NCBI GenBank assembly: GCA_022446815.1
Contig: JAKVCD010000002.1
Span: forward strand, 146,595 to 210,594
Direction of reading: 5' to 3'
From: Planctomycetota bacterium
GTDB taxonomy: Bacteria; Planctomycetota; UBA1135; GCA-002686595
Length of the DNA stretch: 64,000 bases
Shown here: positions 1 to 8,708 of the stretch, in pieces
Layout of the letters: each line of letters opens with the position of its first letter
Position numbering within the stretch: the stretch's first letter is position 1
The notes under the pieces: generated by a model
The model's database searches: none
What the model saw: the letters and a program-made list of their open reading frames with translations, nothing else
Told to the model about the DNA's origin: nothing
Program-made: the position numbers and the translations under genes

Positions 1-972
1 ATCTCAGCCGGCGTCCCTGTCGTGCCGGGGTCAGATGGGCCCGTCTCTGATGAGGATCAGGCTAGAGCTGTTGCGGAGGAGATCGGGTTCCCTGTGATCA
101 TCAAGGCCTCCTCTGGTGGGGGCGGGCGAGGTATGCGCGTGGCCCACAATGAGCCTGCTCTGATCAGCGGCTTGCACGCGGCGCGCGCGGAGGCTGACGC
201 CGCCTTCGGTGACGATACGGTCTACATCGAGAAGTTTGTCGAGCGGCCGCGCCACGTCGAGGTGCAGATTCTCGGTGATAAGTTCGGCAAGATCCTGCAC
301 CTAGGTGAGCGAGACTGCTCTGTGCAGCGGCGACATCAGAAGTTGATCGAAGAGTCTCCCTCTCCCGCGCTAGATGATGAGCAGCGCGAGCGCATAGGCG
401 CGGCTGCGGTTCGCATGGCAAAGGCCGCTGGGTATCACAATGCGGGGACCGTGGAGTTTCTGCTCGCGCCAAATGGTGAGTTCTATTTTATCGAGGTCAA
501 CGCGCGGATTCAGGTGGAGCACACCGTGACAGAGCTGGTGACCGGCCTGGATCTCATCCAGGAGATGATCAAGATCGCCGCTGGCCAGCCTCTCTCTATC
601 GACCAGGGTGACGTAGAGGTGCGCGGGCACGCGATCGAGTGCAGGATCAACGCAGAGGACCCCGCGAAGGACTTCATGCCGAGCCCGGGCCTCGTGGAGA
701 GCTTCGTCCCCCCCGGGGGACCAGGGGTTCGATTGGACAGTCACTGCTTCAGCGGCTACCGAATCCCGCCGAATTACGACTCGATGGTCGGGAAACTGCT
801 CGTGCATCGACCGACCCGTCAAGAGGCTATTCGGACCATGCGCCGAGCTCTCTCTGAGTTCGTGATCGATGGCCCTAAGACGACCATCCCCATCCACCTC
901 GACATCCTCGGTCATCGTGATTACCGAGCTGGGACCCATGACACTGGGTTCCTGGAGCGGCATTTCAGCTGA
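1..972 (+). CDS. accC: Biotin carboxylase subunit of acetyl-CoA carboxylase (5'-truncated by window)
   Basis: This is the C-terminal 323 residues of biotin carboxylase, which carboxylates biotin on AccB with ATP and bicarbonate in the first step of fatty-acid synthesis in the cytoplasm. The reading frame is open from base 1, so roughly the first 125 residues lie outside the window (family length about 445-450). Visible ATP-grasp features are the glycine-rich ATP loop SSGGGGRGM and the motif [10 protein letters not shown], which keeps the catalytic Arg of the usual MNTRIQVEHP. The C-terminal biotin carboxylase domain ends in [10 protein letters not shown]. The following lipoprotein starts 20 bases downstream. 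The match to the family is strong; pyruvate or propionyl-CoA carboxylase subunits share this fold, but the separate short subunit ending here fits AccC. Confidence 0.93.
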   Translation: MSAGVPVVPGSDGPVSDEDQARAVAEEIGFPVIIKASSGGGGRGMRVAHNEPALISGLHAARAEADAAFGDDTVYIEKFVERPRHVEVQILGDKFGKILHLGERDCSVQRRHQKLIEESPSPALDDEQRERIGAAAVRMAKAAGYHNAGTVEFLLAPNGEFYFIEVNARIQVEHTVTELVTGLDLIQEMIKIAAGQPLSIDQGDVEVRGHAIECRINAEDPAKDFMPSPGLVESFVPPGGPGVRLDSHCFSGYRIPPNYDSMVGKLLVHRPTRQEAIRTMRRALSEFVIDGPKTTIPIHLDILGHRDYRAGTHDTGFLERHFS

Positions 973-992
973 TTACCGGCCCAGCACCCACC

Positions 993-2024
993 ATGAAGCA
1001 AGCACACCGACGGAGCGCATCTCTTCTCCTGCCTCTCTTGGCCTCCTGCGTGGCGGACAGTCGCTGGCCGCTGATCGAAACCCAGAAGTGGCCTGCGCCC
1101 ATGCAGGCCGTCTCTGGTGCTGTCGACTCGGGCGCGCTGAGAGGCGTCGTAGAAAATAAGCCTGGAGTCGAGAAGGTCCTGGTCTTGCGCTACGGCGACC
1201 CTGTGCAGGTGCGGCCCGCTGGTGCCACGGCTGCCTATCCGCTGCCCTTCCATGACAAGGAGGTCCAGCTGCACTCCGGGTCCTCTGTGCTCTGCAGCCC
1301 CGGCGGAAAAGTAGAGATCTTATGGGAGGGAGGGACCTCGATCGTCTTCTCTGGGCGTACGACAGGGCTCGTCGGTTCCAAGAGCCGCCTAGAGCCGACC
1401 TTCGCCTTCGTTGAGCTGGAGAACGCCACCCTGAACCTCAGGCAAGGAGATCAGGTCCGCCTCTTGGGCGGAGCGCTGCTCTCTGCCGACGTTGGACCGA
1501 TCGCGCTTGAGCGTCTTAACTCCAGCGTCGTTCGGGTTGAGAATCAGTCTAAGGCGGAAGCTCGCCTCATGTTCAGGGAGGCTGACTTCCGCTTGGCTCC
1601 TGGTGAAGAGCTTCATTTCCCCTTGCTCTCAGATGGCGGGACTCCTTTGGCTCAGGCCTTCGATGTGGAGGGCGGGGCGAGTAGCTTTCCGCTCCGTTGG
1701 TACGGCTCTGCGCGTGCTAGCGCCACGGCAGAGGGGGCCTTGGTCACAGCTGGAGGGGCGACGGCGCTGCGCGGCCTCGGGTTAGAGCTCGAGCTAGGTG
1801 AGGGGGACGCTCTCTTCGTCGAAGGCCTCAGCGCTCCTGCCACTCCTCAAGGTGGGGCGCCTCCCGCTGAGCCTGCCGCTCCTGTGGCGGAAGAGGGGGC
1901 AGTTGAGCAAGAGAGAGAGCCGGAACCTGAAGCTGAGGCAGAGCCGAAGGTGGAGCCTGAGCCTGTCCCTGAGGATGAGTGGGTCCCTGTTGATGGACTT
2001 GAATCCCAGGGTGGCGGTGCCTGA
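993..2024 (+). CDS. Predicted lipoprotein, FecR-like central region, acidic Pro/Glu tail
   Basis: A 343-residue protein of unknown function. The N-terminus has two arginines, a leucine-rich core and the lipobox-like LLASC, so it is probably lipidated and exported. Residues about 65-130 (from VLRYGDPVQV) have the Gly-rich beta pattern of FecR-type domains, but the resemblance is weak and is my inference. The last 60 residues alternate Pro, Glu and Ala and are strongly acidic, probably a disordered extension. It follows accC and precedes the polysaccharide sugar-nucleotide genes by 37 bases, so it could belong to either unit. No clear Shine-Dalgarno sequence precedes the ATG, but the signal sequence supports this start. 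Confidence 0.7.
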   Translation: MKQAHRRSASLLLPLLASCVADSRWPLIETQKWPAPMQAVSGAVDSGALRGVVENKPGVEKVLVLRYGDPVQVRPAGATAAYPLPFHDKEVQLHSGSSVLCSPGGKVEILWEGGTSIVFSGRTTGLVGSKSRLEPTFAFVELENATLNLRQGDQVRLLGGALLSADVGPIALERLNSSVVRVENQSKAEARLMFREADFRLAPGEELHFPLLSDGGTPLAQAFDVEGGASSFPLRWYGSARASATAEGALVTAGGATALRGLGLELELGEGDALFVEGLSAPATPQGGAPPAEPAAPVAEEGAVEQEREPEPEAEAEPKVEPEPVPEDEWVPVDGLESQGGGA

Positions 2025-2061
2025 TGGCCTCCGCGACTGACCAGATGAGGTTGAGGGCTTG

Positions 2062-3015
2062 ATGCGCCAGAGGGTCGTGATCACGGGTGGTGCTGGCTTC
2101 CTCGGAAGTCATCTCTGCGACCGATTCCTCGCTGAGGGGTGGTCCGTGCTGTGTGTTGACAATCTCCTGACTGGGAACAAAGACAATGTCGCTCACCTTA
2201 TGGATGAGGAGCACTTCTCATTCATGGAGCACGATGTCACGAAGTTCATCGACATCGAAGGCTCTGTTGATGCGATCTTGCACTTCGCCTCTCCTGCGAG
2301 CCCTATTGACTACTTGGAGCTGCCGATTCAGACGCTGAAGGTTGGCTCTCTCGGGACCCATAACGCGCTCGGCCTCGCGCGTAAGAAGGGGGCCCGCTTC
2401 CTGATCGCCTCGACCTCAGAGTGTTACGGGGATCCGCTCGTTCATCCCCAGACGGAAGACTACTGGGGCAACGTGAATCCGGTTGGGCCACGAGGTGTCT
2501 ATGACGAGGCTAAGCGCTTCTCTGAGGCCATGACGATGGCGTACCACCGCTATCACGGTGTGGACACGCGGATCATTCGGATCTTCAACACCTATGGCCC
2601 GAGGATGAGGCTTGATGACGGGCGGGCGCTCCCTGCGTTCATGTCGCAAGCGCTGAGCGGTGAGCCCCTGACCGTCTTCGGCGACGGCTCTCAGACGCGC
2701 TCCTTCTGCTATGTGGACGACCTCGTCGAGGGCATCTGGAGACTGCTGCAGTCAGGTCATCACACCCCTATGAACATCGGGAACCCACGAGAGATGACCA
2801 TCCGCGAGTTCGCTGAGCAGGTCATTGAGCTCACCGGTTCGGGCTCCACGGTCTCTTACCAAGCGCTCCCGGAGGATGACCCTAAGGTCCGGCAGCCTGA
2901 CATTAGCCTCGCGCGCGCAGTGCTCGGGTGGGAGCCGCAGGTGCAGCTTGAGGACGGGCTGCGTCGCACGCTTGAGTACTTCAAGGGCCGCGTAGGAGGC
3001 GAGAGGGGGGAGTAG
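2062..3015 (+). CDS. NAD-dependent UDP-glucuronate decarboxylase (UXS)-like epimerase
   Basis: A 317-residue extended short-chain dehydrogenase. It has the NAD-binding Rossmann loop GGAGFLGSH at the N-terminus, the catalytic STSECYGDP segment and the YDEAK Tyr-x3-Lys pair. The segments [27 protein letters not shown] and [13 protein letters not shown] are hallmarks of UDP-glucuronate decarboxylases, which make UDP-xylose from UDP-glucuronate. Bacterial members are about 310-320 residues, so the length fits. ATG at 2062 is preferred over the adjacent TTG at 2059, with GAGGG four bases upstream. glmS follows after 3 bases, so the two are probably cotranscribed. No UDP-glucose dehydrogenase to supply UDP-glucuronate is in the window. 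Assignment to UXS rather than another epimerase is strong but rests on motif recall. Confidence 0.85.
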   Translation: MRQRVVITGGAGFLGSHLCDRFLAEGWSVLCVDNLLTGNKDNVAHLMDEEHFSFMEHDVTKFIDIEGSVDAILHFASPASPIDYLELPIQTLKVGSLGTHNALGLARKKGARFLIASTSECYGDPLVHPQTEDYWGNVNPVGPRGVYDEAKRFSEAMTMAYHRYHGVDTRIIRIFNTYGPRMRLDDGRALPAFMSQALSGEPLTVFGDGSQTRSFCYVDDLVEGIWRLLQSGHHTPMNIGNPREMTIREFAEQVIELTGSGSTVSYQALPEDDPKVRQPDISLARAVLGWEPQVQLEDGLRRTLEYFKGRVGGERGE

Positions 3016-3018
3016 CCC

Positions 3019-4869
3019 ATGTGTGGCGTTGTCGGAGCGGTCCTGCGGGATCAGCCTGCGCTGGAGGGGATCTTGGACGGACTCCGCGTCCTTGAATATC
3101 GCGGGTATGACAGCGCGGGGGTGGCGGTCGCGCTCTCTGAAGGGGTGGCAGTCCGCAGGCGCGCCGGGAGGATTGAGGCTCTCAGTGAGGCTCTTCAGGA
3201 TGGGGCGCTCAGCGATGCGCGCTGCGGCGTCGGTCACACTCGCTGGGCCACCCACGGGCCGCCCAATGAGCTCAACGCGCACCCCCACAGCGATCACTCT
3301 GGGCGCATCGCCCTCGTGCACAACGGGATCGTTGAGAACCATCAGGAGCTCCGCAGGGAGCTGATCGAGGGCGGGGTGGAGTTTCGCTCGGATACGGACA
3401 CCGAGGTGATCGTTCACCTGGTCGCGCGCGAACTCGAGCGTCTCGATGGCGAAGGGCTGAGCCCGAGCTTGGCTGACGGCGTCCGTGCAGCGCTGCAGTT
3501 TGTCGAGGGCTACTATGCGATCGCCGTCTTACGTACGGGGCCTGAGCCGGAGCTCGTCGCGGCCAAGCAGGGCCCCCCCCTGTGTGTCTGCGTTACGGAT
3601 GACGGCGCATGGATCGCCTCTGATGTCCTCGCCCTCTTGCCGCACGGCAAGCAAGTCGTGTTCTTGGAAGACGGTGATGTCGCTCGCTTGTCGCCGGGGC
3701 ACTGTGAGGTCGCCCGGCCGGACGGGGCTGCTGTAGAGCGCGCTGCCGTTGAGATTCAGTGGCGCGCGGAGGATGCGGGGATGGCCGGCTTCGACCATCA
3801 CATGCAGAAGGAGATCCACGAGCAGCCCGCTGTTCTTGGGCGTACGGTCTCAGAGCGAGTGGGGGAAGGGGATGCGGCGCTCGGCTCCGGGTGGACTGAC
3901 GAAGACTTGGGCGGCGTCGAGCGCGTCCAGGTCCTGGGGTGCGGTACAGCTCTGCACGCTGGTTTGGTCGCTCAGTTCTTGATTGAAGGCTTGGCTGGTG
4001 TGCCGGTCGACTCCGACTATGCGAGCGAGTTTCGTTATCGCGCGCCGCGCCTCGTCCCGGGGACCCTGGCTCTCGCGATCTCACAGTCCGGCGAGACCGC
4101 TGACACCCTCGCGGCGCTGAAGCTCGCGGAGGAGCTCGGGTGCCGGACCGGAGCCATCTGTAATGTGCAAGGCAGCTCCCTGGTGCGAGCTGCGGACTCC
4201 GTGCTCTTGACGGACGCGGGTCCGGAGATTGGCGTCGCCAGCACGAAGGCGTTCACGGCGCAGGTCGCCGGCGCCTACCTCGCTGCTGTCAGGCTCGGTC
4301 GGGCGAAGGGCGCCCTCAGCGAGGTCGAGGCGGACGCTCATCTCGCGGCCCTTCGTGGGCTACGTGGTCAGCTTGAACAGCTCTTAAGTGATGAGGCTGT
4401 CGCGAAGGTGCGTGAGGTCGCCCGCTCCAATCAGGACGCTAAGGGGTTCCTCTTCCTCGGTCGGGGCGTCAACTACCCTGTGGCGCTTGAAGGCGCGCTG
4501 AAGCTCAAAGAGATCTCTTACGTCCACGCTGAGGGGTACCCCGCTGGCGAGATGAAGCACGGCCCGATCGCTCTCATTGAGCCCGGAATGAGCGTGCTCG
4601 TGGTGAACAGTCAGGGTGGCGTCGCAGACAAGGTCCGCTCGAACCTCGAGCAGGTCAAGGCTCGCGGAGGGCGCGTGATCGTCGTGGGCTCTGACGAGGA
4701 GAGCCTCGCGCTCGCGGACGAGGCCATCCACGTCCCGGCCTCCTCCGAGTGGGTCTCCCCAATCCTCAACGTCGTCCCGCTGCAGCTGTTCGCATACGAG
4801 ATCGGGCTCTTGAAGGGCTGCGATATCGACAAGCCTAGAAACCTCGCAAAGAGCGTCACGGTAGAGTGA
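3019..4869 (+). CDS. glmS: Glutamine-fructose-6-phosphate aminotransferase (isomerizing)
   Basis: At 616 residues this is full-length GlmS, which makes glucosamine-6-phosphate from fructose-6-phosphate and glutamine, the entry to UDP-GlcNAc for peptidoglycan, LPS and amino-sugar polysaccharides. The N-terminal Ntn glutaminase domain begins MCGVVGA, exposing Cys2 as nucleophile after Met removal, and contains RWATHG and HNGIVEN. Two SIS sugar-isomerase domains follow, with SQSGETADT and the STKAFTAQV segment. The C-terminus ends DKPRNLAKSVTVE, the typical catalytic tail. It lies 3 bases after the UXS-like gene. I see no glmS ribozyme upstream, and there is no room for one. Its place inside the polysaccharide locus suggests dedicated amino-sugar supply, though it may be the only copy. 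Confidence 0.96.
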   Translation: MCGVVGAVLRDQPALEGILDGLRVLEYRGYDSAGVAVALSEGVAVRRRAGRIEALSEALQDGALSDARCGVGHTRWATHGPPNELNAHPHSDHSGRIALVHNGIVENHQELRRELIEGGVEFRSDTDTEVIVHLVARELERLDGEGLSPSLADGVRAALQFVEGYYAIAVLRTGPEPELVAAKQGPPLCVCVTDDGAWIASDVLALLPHGKQVVFLEDGDVARLSPGHCEVARPDGAAVERAAVEIQWRAEDAGMAGFDHHMQKEIHEQPAVLGRTVSERVGEGDAALGSGWTDEDLGGVERVQVLGCGTALHAGLVAQFLIEGLAGVPVDSDYASEFRYRAPRLVPGTLALAISQSGETADTLAALKLAEELGCRTGAICNVQGSSLVRAADSVLLTDAGPEIGVASTKAFTAQVAGAYLAAVRLGRAKGALSEVEADAHLAALRGLRGQLEQLLSDEAVAKVREVARSNQDAKGFLFLGRGVNYPVALEGALKLKEISYVHAEGYPAGEMKHGPIALIEPGMSVLVVNSQGGVADKVRSNLEQVKARGGRVIVVGSDEESLALADEAIHVPASSEWVSPILNVVPLQLFAYEIGLLKGCDIDKPRNLAKSVTVE

Positions 4870-4897
4870 GACGCTCGGTCACAACGGAGGAGATGAG

Positions 4898-5854
4898 ATG
4901 ACGCGTATCCTGGTCACTGGTGGTGCCGGCTTCATCGGTTCACACACTGTCGAAGCGCTCTTGGCGCGGGGGGATGAGGTCTGGGTCTTAGACAACTTCA
5001 ACGACTTTTATGACCCTGCGATCAAGCGGGCGAACGCCGCCGCTCTCAGTGGCGCGAAGGTTGTTGAAGGAGACATTCGAGACGAGGCCTGCTTGGACTC
5101 GCTCTTTCAGGAGGGGCGCTTTGAGGCGGTCGTTCATCTCGCCGCAATGGCAGGCGTCAGACCGTCGCTCCTCGACCCGCTCTACTACGAGGACGTGAAC
5201 GTCCGGGGGACGTTGCTCCTCATGGAGCGCATTCGCAGGCAGGAGGGCTGCCGCTTCGTCTTCGCGAGCTCTTCTAGCGTCTATGGTGCCAACGAGAGGG
5301 TTCCCTTTACGGAGGTCGACGACATCCATCGCCCGGTGTCTCCCTACGCTGCCACGAAGCGCGCTGGAGAGCTGCACGCGTTCACGTACCACCACCTCTA
5401 TGGGATTCCCACGAGCTGCCTGCGCTTCTTCACGGTCTACGGGCCTCGTCAGCGGCCTGAGATGGCGATCCACAAGTTTGTTCGCATGGCGCTCGCAGGT
5501 GAGCCGCTGCCCTTCTTTGGAGATGGGACCACAGCACGTGATTACACCTACATCGACGACATCGTCCAGGGCGTGGTCGGTGCGCTAGATCACTGTGAGG
5601 GCTACGAGATCTACAACCTAGGGGAGTCACAGACTACGACCCTCGCTGAGCTGGTCGAGACGATCTCGGGCGCGCTCGGCCTGGATGTCGCCCTAGATAA
5701 GCAGCCTATGCAGCCAGGGGACGTCGTGATCACCTATGCGGACGTCTCCAAGGCGAAGGAGCGCTTAGGGTACGCTCCGGAGGTGCTGATCCCGGAGGGG
5801 GTCAGGCGCTTCGTGGAGTGGTACCGGGTAGAGGGGCCAGGGGCTGAGGCTTGA
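4898..5854 (+). CDS. UDP-glucuronate 4-epimerase-like NAD-dependent epimerase
   Basis: A 318-residue extended SDR enzyme. Visible features are the Rossmann loop GGAGFIGSH, the LDNFNDFYDP segment typical of UDP-glucuronate 4-epimerases (CapI/GAE type), SSSSVYGAN, the catalytic YAATK and RFFTVYGPRQRPEMA. It would convert UDP-glucuronate to UDP-galacturonate, so it competes for the same precursor as the UXS-like enzyme at 2062. The ATG is preceded by a good GGAGGAG sequence 7 bases upstream, and the gene lies 28 bases after glmS. UDP-glucose 4-epimerase activity cannot be excluded by inspection, but the FNDFYD and RPEMA segments favour the uronate enzyme. Confidence 0.85.
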   Translation: MTRILVTGGAGFIGSHTVEALLARGDEVWVLDNFNDFYDPAIKRANAAALSGAKVVEGDIRDEACLDSLFQEGRFEAVVHLAAMAGVRPSLLDPLYYEDVNVRGTLLLMERIRRQEGCRFVFASSSSVYGANERVPFTEVDDIHRPVSPYAATKRAGELHAFTYHHLYGIPTSCLRFFTVYGPRQRPEMAIHKFVRMALAGEPLPFFGDGTTARDYTYIDDIVQGVVGALDHCEGYEIYNLGESQTTTLAELVETISGALGLDVALDKQPMQPGDVVITYADVSKAKERLGYAPEVLIPEGVRRFVEWYRVEGPGAEA

Positions 5855-5911
5855 TTGCCCCGAGGCAAGACCGGGCATAGGATGTGGTGAGTGGGGGCGC
5901 GTGAGCGCCCC
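5855..5911 (+). promoter_or_regulatory. Two stem-loops in the rfbA leader, one with a GNRA-type loop
   Basis: The 90-base gap before rfbA breaks an otherwise tightly packed gene run. Directly after the epimerase stop codon is TTGCC-CCGA-GGCAA (5855-5868). At 5894-5911 a perfect 7-bp stem GGGGCGC/GCGCCCC closes a GTGA tetraloop, a GNRA-class loop in RNA. No U-tract follows either hairpin, so a classical intrinsic terminator is not supported. An RNA-stability or processing element, or a boundary between transcripts, is possible. The structures are read directly from the sequence; any function is inference. Confidence 0.4.
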
Positions 5912-5944
5912 AAGAGAGCTCCACAACCCCTCCTCTCCACGATC

Positions 5945-6679
5945 ATGAAAGGCGTCATCCTCGCCGGCGGTCTGGGAACGCGCTTGTTCCCGCTAACCAA
6001 GATCACCAATAAGCACCTCCTGCCGGTCTACGACCTGCCGATGATCTACTACCCGATCCAGACCCTCGTGAACGCGGGGGTGGACGACATCATGATCGTC
6101 ACTGGCGGGCGCAACTCAGGTGACTTCCTGCGCCTCTTGGGCAACGGTTCTGAGTTTGGCCTGAAGCACCTCAACTACGCATATCAAGAGGGGGAGGGGG
6201 GCATCGCTGCGGCCCTCAGCCTCGCTGAGCACTGGGCTGCCGGCGAGCCGATCGTAGTCGTCCTCGGGGACAACCTGATCGAAGGGAACATCTGTCAGGC
6301 TGTCACGAACTTCCGCGAGCAAGGAGGCGGTGCCAAGATCCTCTTAAAGGAGGTGCCCGATCCGCACCGCTTCGGCGTCGCGACCCTCGACGGCGAGCAC
6401 GTCACGAAGATCGTAGAGAAGCCCTCAGAGCCGGAGACGAACTTGGCTGTGATCGGCATCTACATGTACGACGGCAAGGTGTGGGACATCATCGGAGCCC
6501 TCGAGCCCTCGAAGCGGGGTGAGATGGAGATCACGGATGTGAACAACAGCTACATCGAGGACGGCACGATGACCTTTGAGGTCCTCGATGGCTGGTGGAC
6601 GGACGCTGGGACGTTCGAGTCTCTGCACCGCGCCTCAAACCTCGTCGCCGATGGCGGCGCCAACAACATGGGCGACTGA
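5945..6679 (+). CDS. rfbA: Glucose-1-phosphate thymidylyltransferase-like nucleotidyltransferase (short form)
   Basis: A 244-residue sugar-nucleotidyltransferase that would activate glucose-1-phosphate to dTDP-glucose. The signature GGLGTRLFPLT follows MKGVILA, with KHLLPVYDLPMIYYPIQ (substrate-site segment), VVLGDNLIEG (metal-binding Asp), and the EKP and WWTDAGTFESL segments of the RmlA family. It is shorter than classical RmlA (about 290), matching the compact StrD-like branch. A GTG at 5891 would add 18 residues, but the family begins at MKGVILAGG, and the longer start would place the 5894-5911 hairpin in coding sequence. No clear Shine-Dalgarno precedes the chosen ATG. It heads rfbA-rfbD-rfbB, with rfbD 15 bases downstream. 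Confidence 0.87.
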   Translation: MKGVILAGGLGTRLFPLTKITNKHLLPVYDLPMIYYPIQTLVNAGVDDIMIVTGGRNSGDFLRLLGNGSEFGLKHLNYAYQEGEGGIAAALSLAEHWAAGEPIVVVLGDNLIEGNICQAVTNFREQGGGAKILLKEVPDPHRFGVATLDGEHVTKIVEKPSEPETNLAVIGIYMYDGKVWDIIGALEPSKRGEMEITDVNNSYIEDGTMTFEVLDGWWTDAGTFESLHRASNLVADGGANNMGD

Positions 6680-6694
6680 GCCCAGAGGCCTCCT

Positions 6695-7576
6695 GTGAGT
6701 CAGAGCAAACGTGTCCTCGTGACAGGGGCAGCGGGGATGCTGGGGAGCCAGGTGCTCCTCTCAGCTCCTGACGGCGTTCAAGTGATCGGCACGGATCTGG
6801 CTGAAGCCGCCGGGGTCCAAGAGGTCGGCGTCGACCTCGCGGATGAGCGGCAGGTTGGGGAGCTCTTTGAGCGGGTGGGCGAGCTCTCCGGCGTCATTCA
6901 TACCGCAGCGTATACAGCTGTTGATCTTGCTGAGGAGCAAGAGGAGCTCGCACTCCGTGTGAACGGGACCGCCTGTGGGGTCATAGCTGCGGCAGCGAAG
7001 GCGGCGGGGGTGCCGCAGGTGATCGTCGGGACAGACTTCGTGTTCGATGGTGAGAGCGGTGAGGCCTACCGCGAGGATGATGAGCCCAACCCGATCTCTG
7101 CTTACGGCAGGACGAAGCTGGCTGGTGAGCGCGCTGCACTAGAGGTCTATCCTGAGGCGACTCGCATCGTTCGCACCCAGTGGCTCTATGGCCCTCGAGG
7201 CAAGCACTTTCCCGGCACGATGCTGAGCTTGGCGAAGGAGCGAGACGAGCTCAAGGTCGTGGATGACCAGCGGGGCTCGCCGACCTCAACCCTAGAGCTG
7301 GCTCCTGCGCTGTGGGACGTGTTGGAGCTTGGGGATCAGGCTATCTATCACGCGGCCTGCGAGGGAGATTGCACTTGGTTCGGTCTCGCCAGCGAAACCT
7401 TGGCCGCTGCAGGCGTGCAGGGGGTGAAGATTGAGCCCTGCTCGACCGACGAATTCCCTAGGCCTGCTCGGCGGCCGGTTCACTCCGTCTTGGATTGTGG
7501 CCGCCTGACTCAGCTGCGAGGGAGACCCCTGGCATCCTGGCAAGAGGCCCTCAGGACTTACCTTGGGAGCGAATAG
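6695..7576 (+). CDS. rfbD: dTDP-4-dehydrorhamnose reductase-like protein
   Basis: A 293-residue short-chain reductase of the RmlD family, which uses NADPH to reduce dTDP-4-keto-L-rhamnose to dTDP-L-rhamnose. Motifs are TGAAGMLGSQ (nucleotide-binding loop), HTAAYTAVDLAEE, GTDFVFDG (usually STDYVFDG in the family), catalytic YGRTK and RTQWLYGPRGKHFP. The start is GTG. The stop codon is followed immediately, with no gap, by the ATG of rfbB, implying translational coupling. The 3,5-epimerase RmlC, normally required between the RfbB and RfbD steps, is not in this window. Either rmlC lies elsewhere or the final sugar differs from L-rhamnose. Confidence 0.85.
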   Translation: MSQSKRVLVTGAAGMLGSQVLLSAPDGVQVIGTDLAEAAGVQEVGVDLADERQVGELFERVGELSGVIHTAAYTAVDLAEEQEELALRVNGTACGVIAAAAKAAGVPQVIVGTDFVFDGESGEAYREDDEPNPISAYGRTKLAGERAALEVYPEATRIVRTQWLYGPRGKHFPGTMLSLAKERDELKVVDDQRGSPTSTLELAPALWDVLELGDQAIYHAACEGDCTWFGLASETLAAAGVQGVKIEPCSTDEFPRPARRPVHSVLDCGRLTQLRGRPLASWQEALRTYLGSE

Positions 7577-8614
7577 ATGAGCACACAGACCGTCTTGGTC
7601 ACCGGTGGCGCCGGCTTCATCGGCTCCAACTTCATCCATATGCTCGCAGAGACGCGAGCCGATTGGCGGGTCGTCAACTTCGACGCGCTCACCTACGCAG
7701 GGAACCTAGAGAACCTCCGCTCAGTAGAGGAGTGGGAGGGCTATCACTTCGTCAGGGGTGACGTTTCTAGCGCGGAGGACGTCCAGGCCGCCCTCGATGC
7801 CTGTGGTGATGGCCCCTTGAGCGTGGTTCACATGGCCGCAGAGAGCCACGTAGACCGCTCCATTCTCTCAGGGTTGCCCTTTGTGCAGGCCAACGTAGTA
7901 GGGACCCAGGTGCTCTTGGACGCGTGCCGGGCGCGCGGCGTTGAGCGCTTCGTCCACGTCTCAACGGATGAGGTCTATGGCTCGCTGGGAGATGAGGGCT
8001 TCTTCACGGAGACAACGCCCCTGGCTCCCAACTCTCCCTACAGTGCTAGTAAGGCCTCTAGTGACCTCTTCGTCAGGGCTGCGTTCCATACGCATGGCTT
8101 CCCCGCCTGCATCACGCGCTGTTCCAACAACTACGGACCCTATCAGTTCCCAGAGAAGCTGATCCCCCTCGTCATCGCTAACGCTCAAGAGGGCAAGGAT
8201 CTGCCGATCTACGGGGACGGCATGTATGTCCGGGATTGGCTCTTCGTTCGTGACCACTGCGAGGCCGTCTTGGCTGTGCTTGAAAAGGGCACTCCTGGCG
8301 AGGTTTATAATATTGGCGGAAATAACGAGGTCCCTAACTTAGAGCTCGTGAAGCAGATCCTCTCGATCTTGGACAAGCCAGAGTCCCTGATCACCTTCGT
8401 TGAGGATCGCCCTGGCCATGATCGTAGGTACGCTATTGATGCCAGCAAGATGAGGGATGAGCTTGGCTGGGAGCCTCGCTATGAATTCTCAAAGGCGCTA
8501 CCGCTGACGGTCGACTGGTACACGACGCAAGTCGATTGGTTGCAGCAGGTTAGGTCGGGTGCGTATCGTGATTACTACGAATCGCAGTATGCAGGCCGCG
8601 TGAACGCAGGCTGA
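7577..8614 (+). CDS. rfbB: dTDP-glucose 4,6-dehydratase
   Basis: A 345-residue extended SDR dehydratase that converts dTDP-glucose to dTDP-4-keto-6-deoxyglucose, the branch point for 6-deoxysugars. Seen are the NAD loop GGAGFIGSN, the LTYAGNLENL segment, HMAAESHVDRSI, STDEVYGSL with the Thr-Asp-Glu catalytic triad, the YSASKASSD Tyr-x3-Lys motif, and NNYGPYQFPEKLIPL. These are diagnostic for RmlB, and the length fits. It starts directly at the base after the rfbD stop. The next gene, the export lipoprotein, begins 94 bases later. Confidence 0.95.
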   Translation: MSTQTVLVTGGAGFIGSNFIHMLAETRADWRVVNFDALTYAGNLENLRSVEEWEGYHFVRGDVSSAEDVQAALDACGDGPLSVVHMAAESHVDRSILSGLPFVQANVVGTQVLLDACRARGVERFVHVSTDEVYGSLGDEGFFTETTPLAPNSPYSASKASSDLFVRAAFHTHGFPACITRCSNNYGPYQFPEKLIPLVIANAQEGKDLPIYGDGMYVRDWLFVRDHCEAVLAVLEKGTPGEVYNIGGNNEVPNLELVKQILSILDKPESLITFVEDRPGHDRRYAIDASKMRDELGWEPRYEFSKALPLTVDWYTTQVDWLQQVRSGAYRDYYESQYAGRVNAG

Positions 8615-8623
8615 GCGGTTCCA

Positions 8624-8638
8624 GCCTCAACCTGAGGC
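8624..8638 (+). other. Small stem-loop after rfbB
   Basis: GCCTCA-ACC-TGAGGC forms a 6-bp stem with a 3-base loop, 10 bases after the rfbB stop. No T-tract follows, so it is not a convincing intrinsic terminator. The rest of the 94-base gap is C-rich and shows no promoter I can support. Confidence 0.25.
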
Positions 8639-8708
8639 CTTCACATGCCGATGAAGAGGGGTGTCCCCCCGGCCTACCCCAGGCCAGGCCTCCACGTCCC
8701 CTCAATTC

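Noticed and set aside
370..963. Long minus-strand ORF (197 residues) opposite accC
   Set aside because: It is antisense to a conserved gene, lacks a recognisable domain and results from the codon bias of the plus strand.
3000..3019. glmS ribozyme or riboswitch
   Set aside because: Only three bases separate glmS from the preceding gene, so no such element fits.
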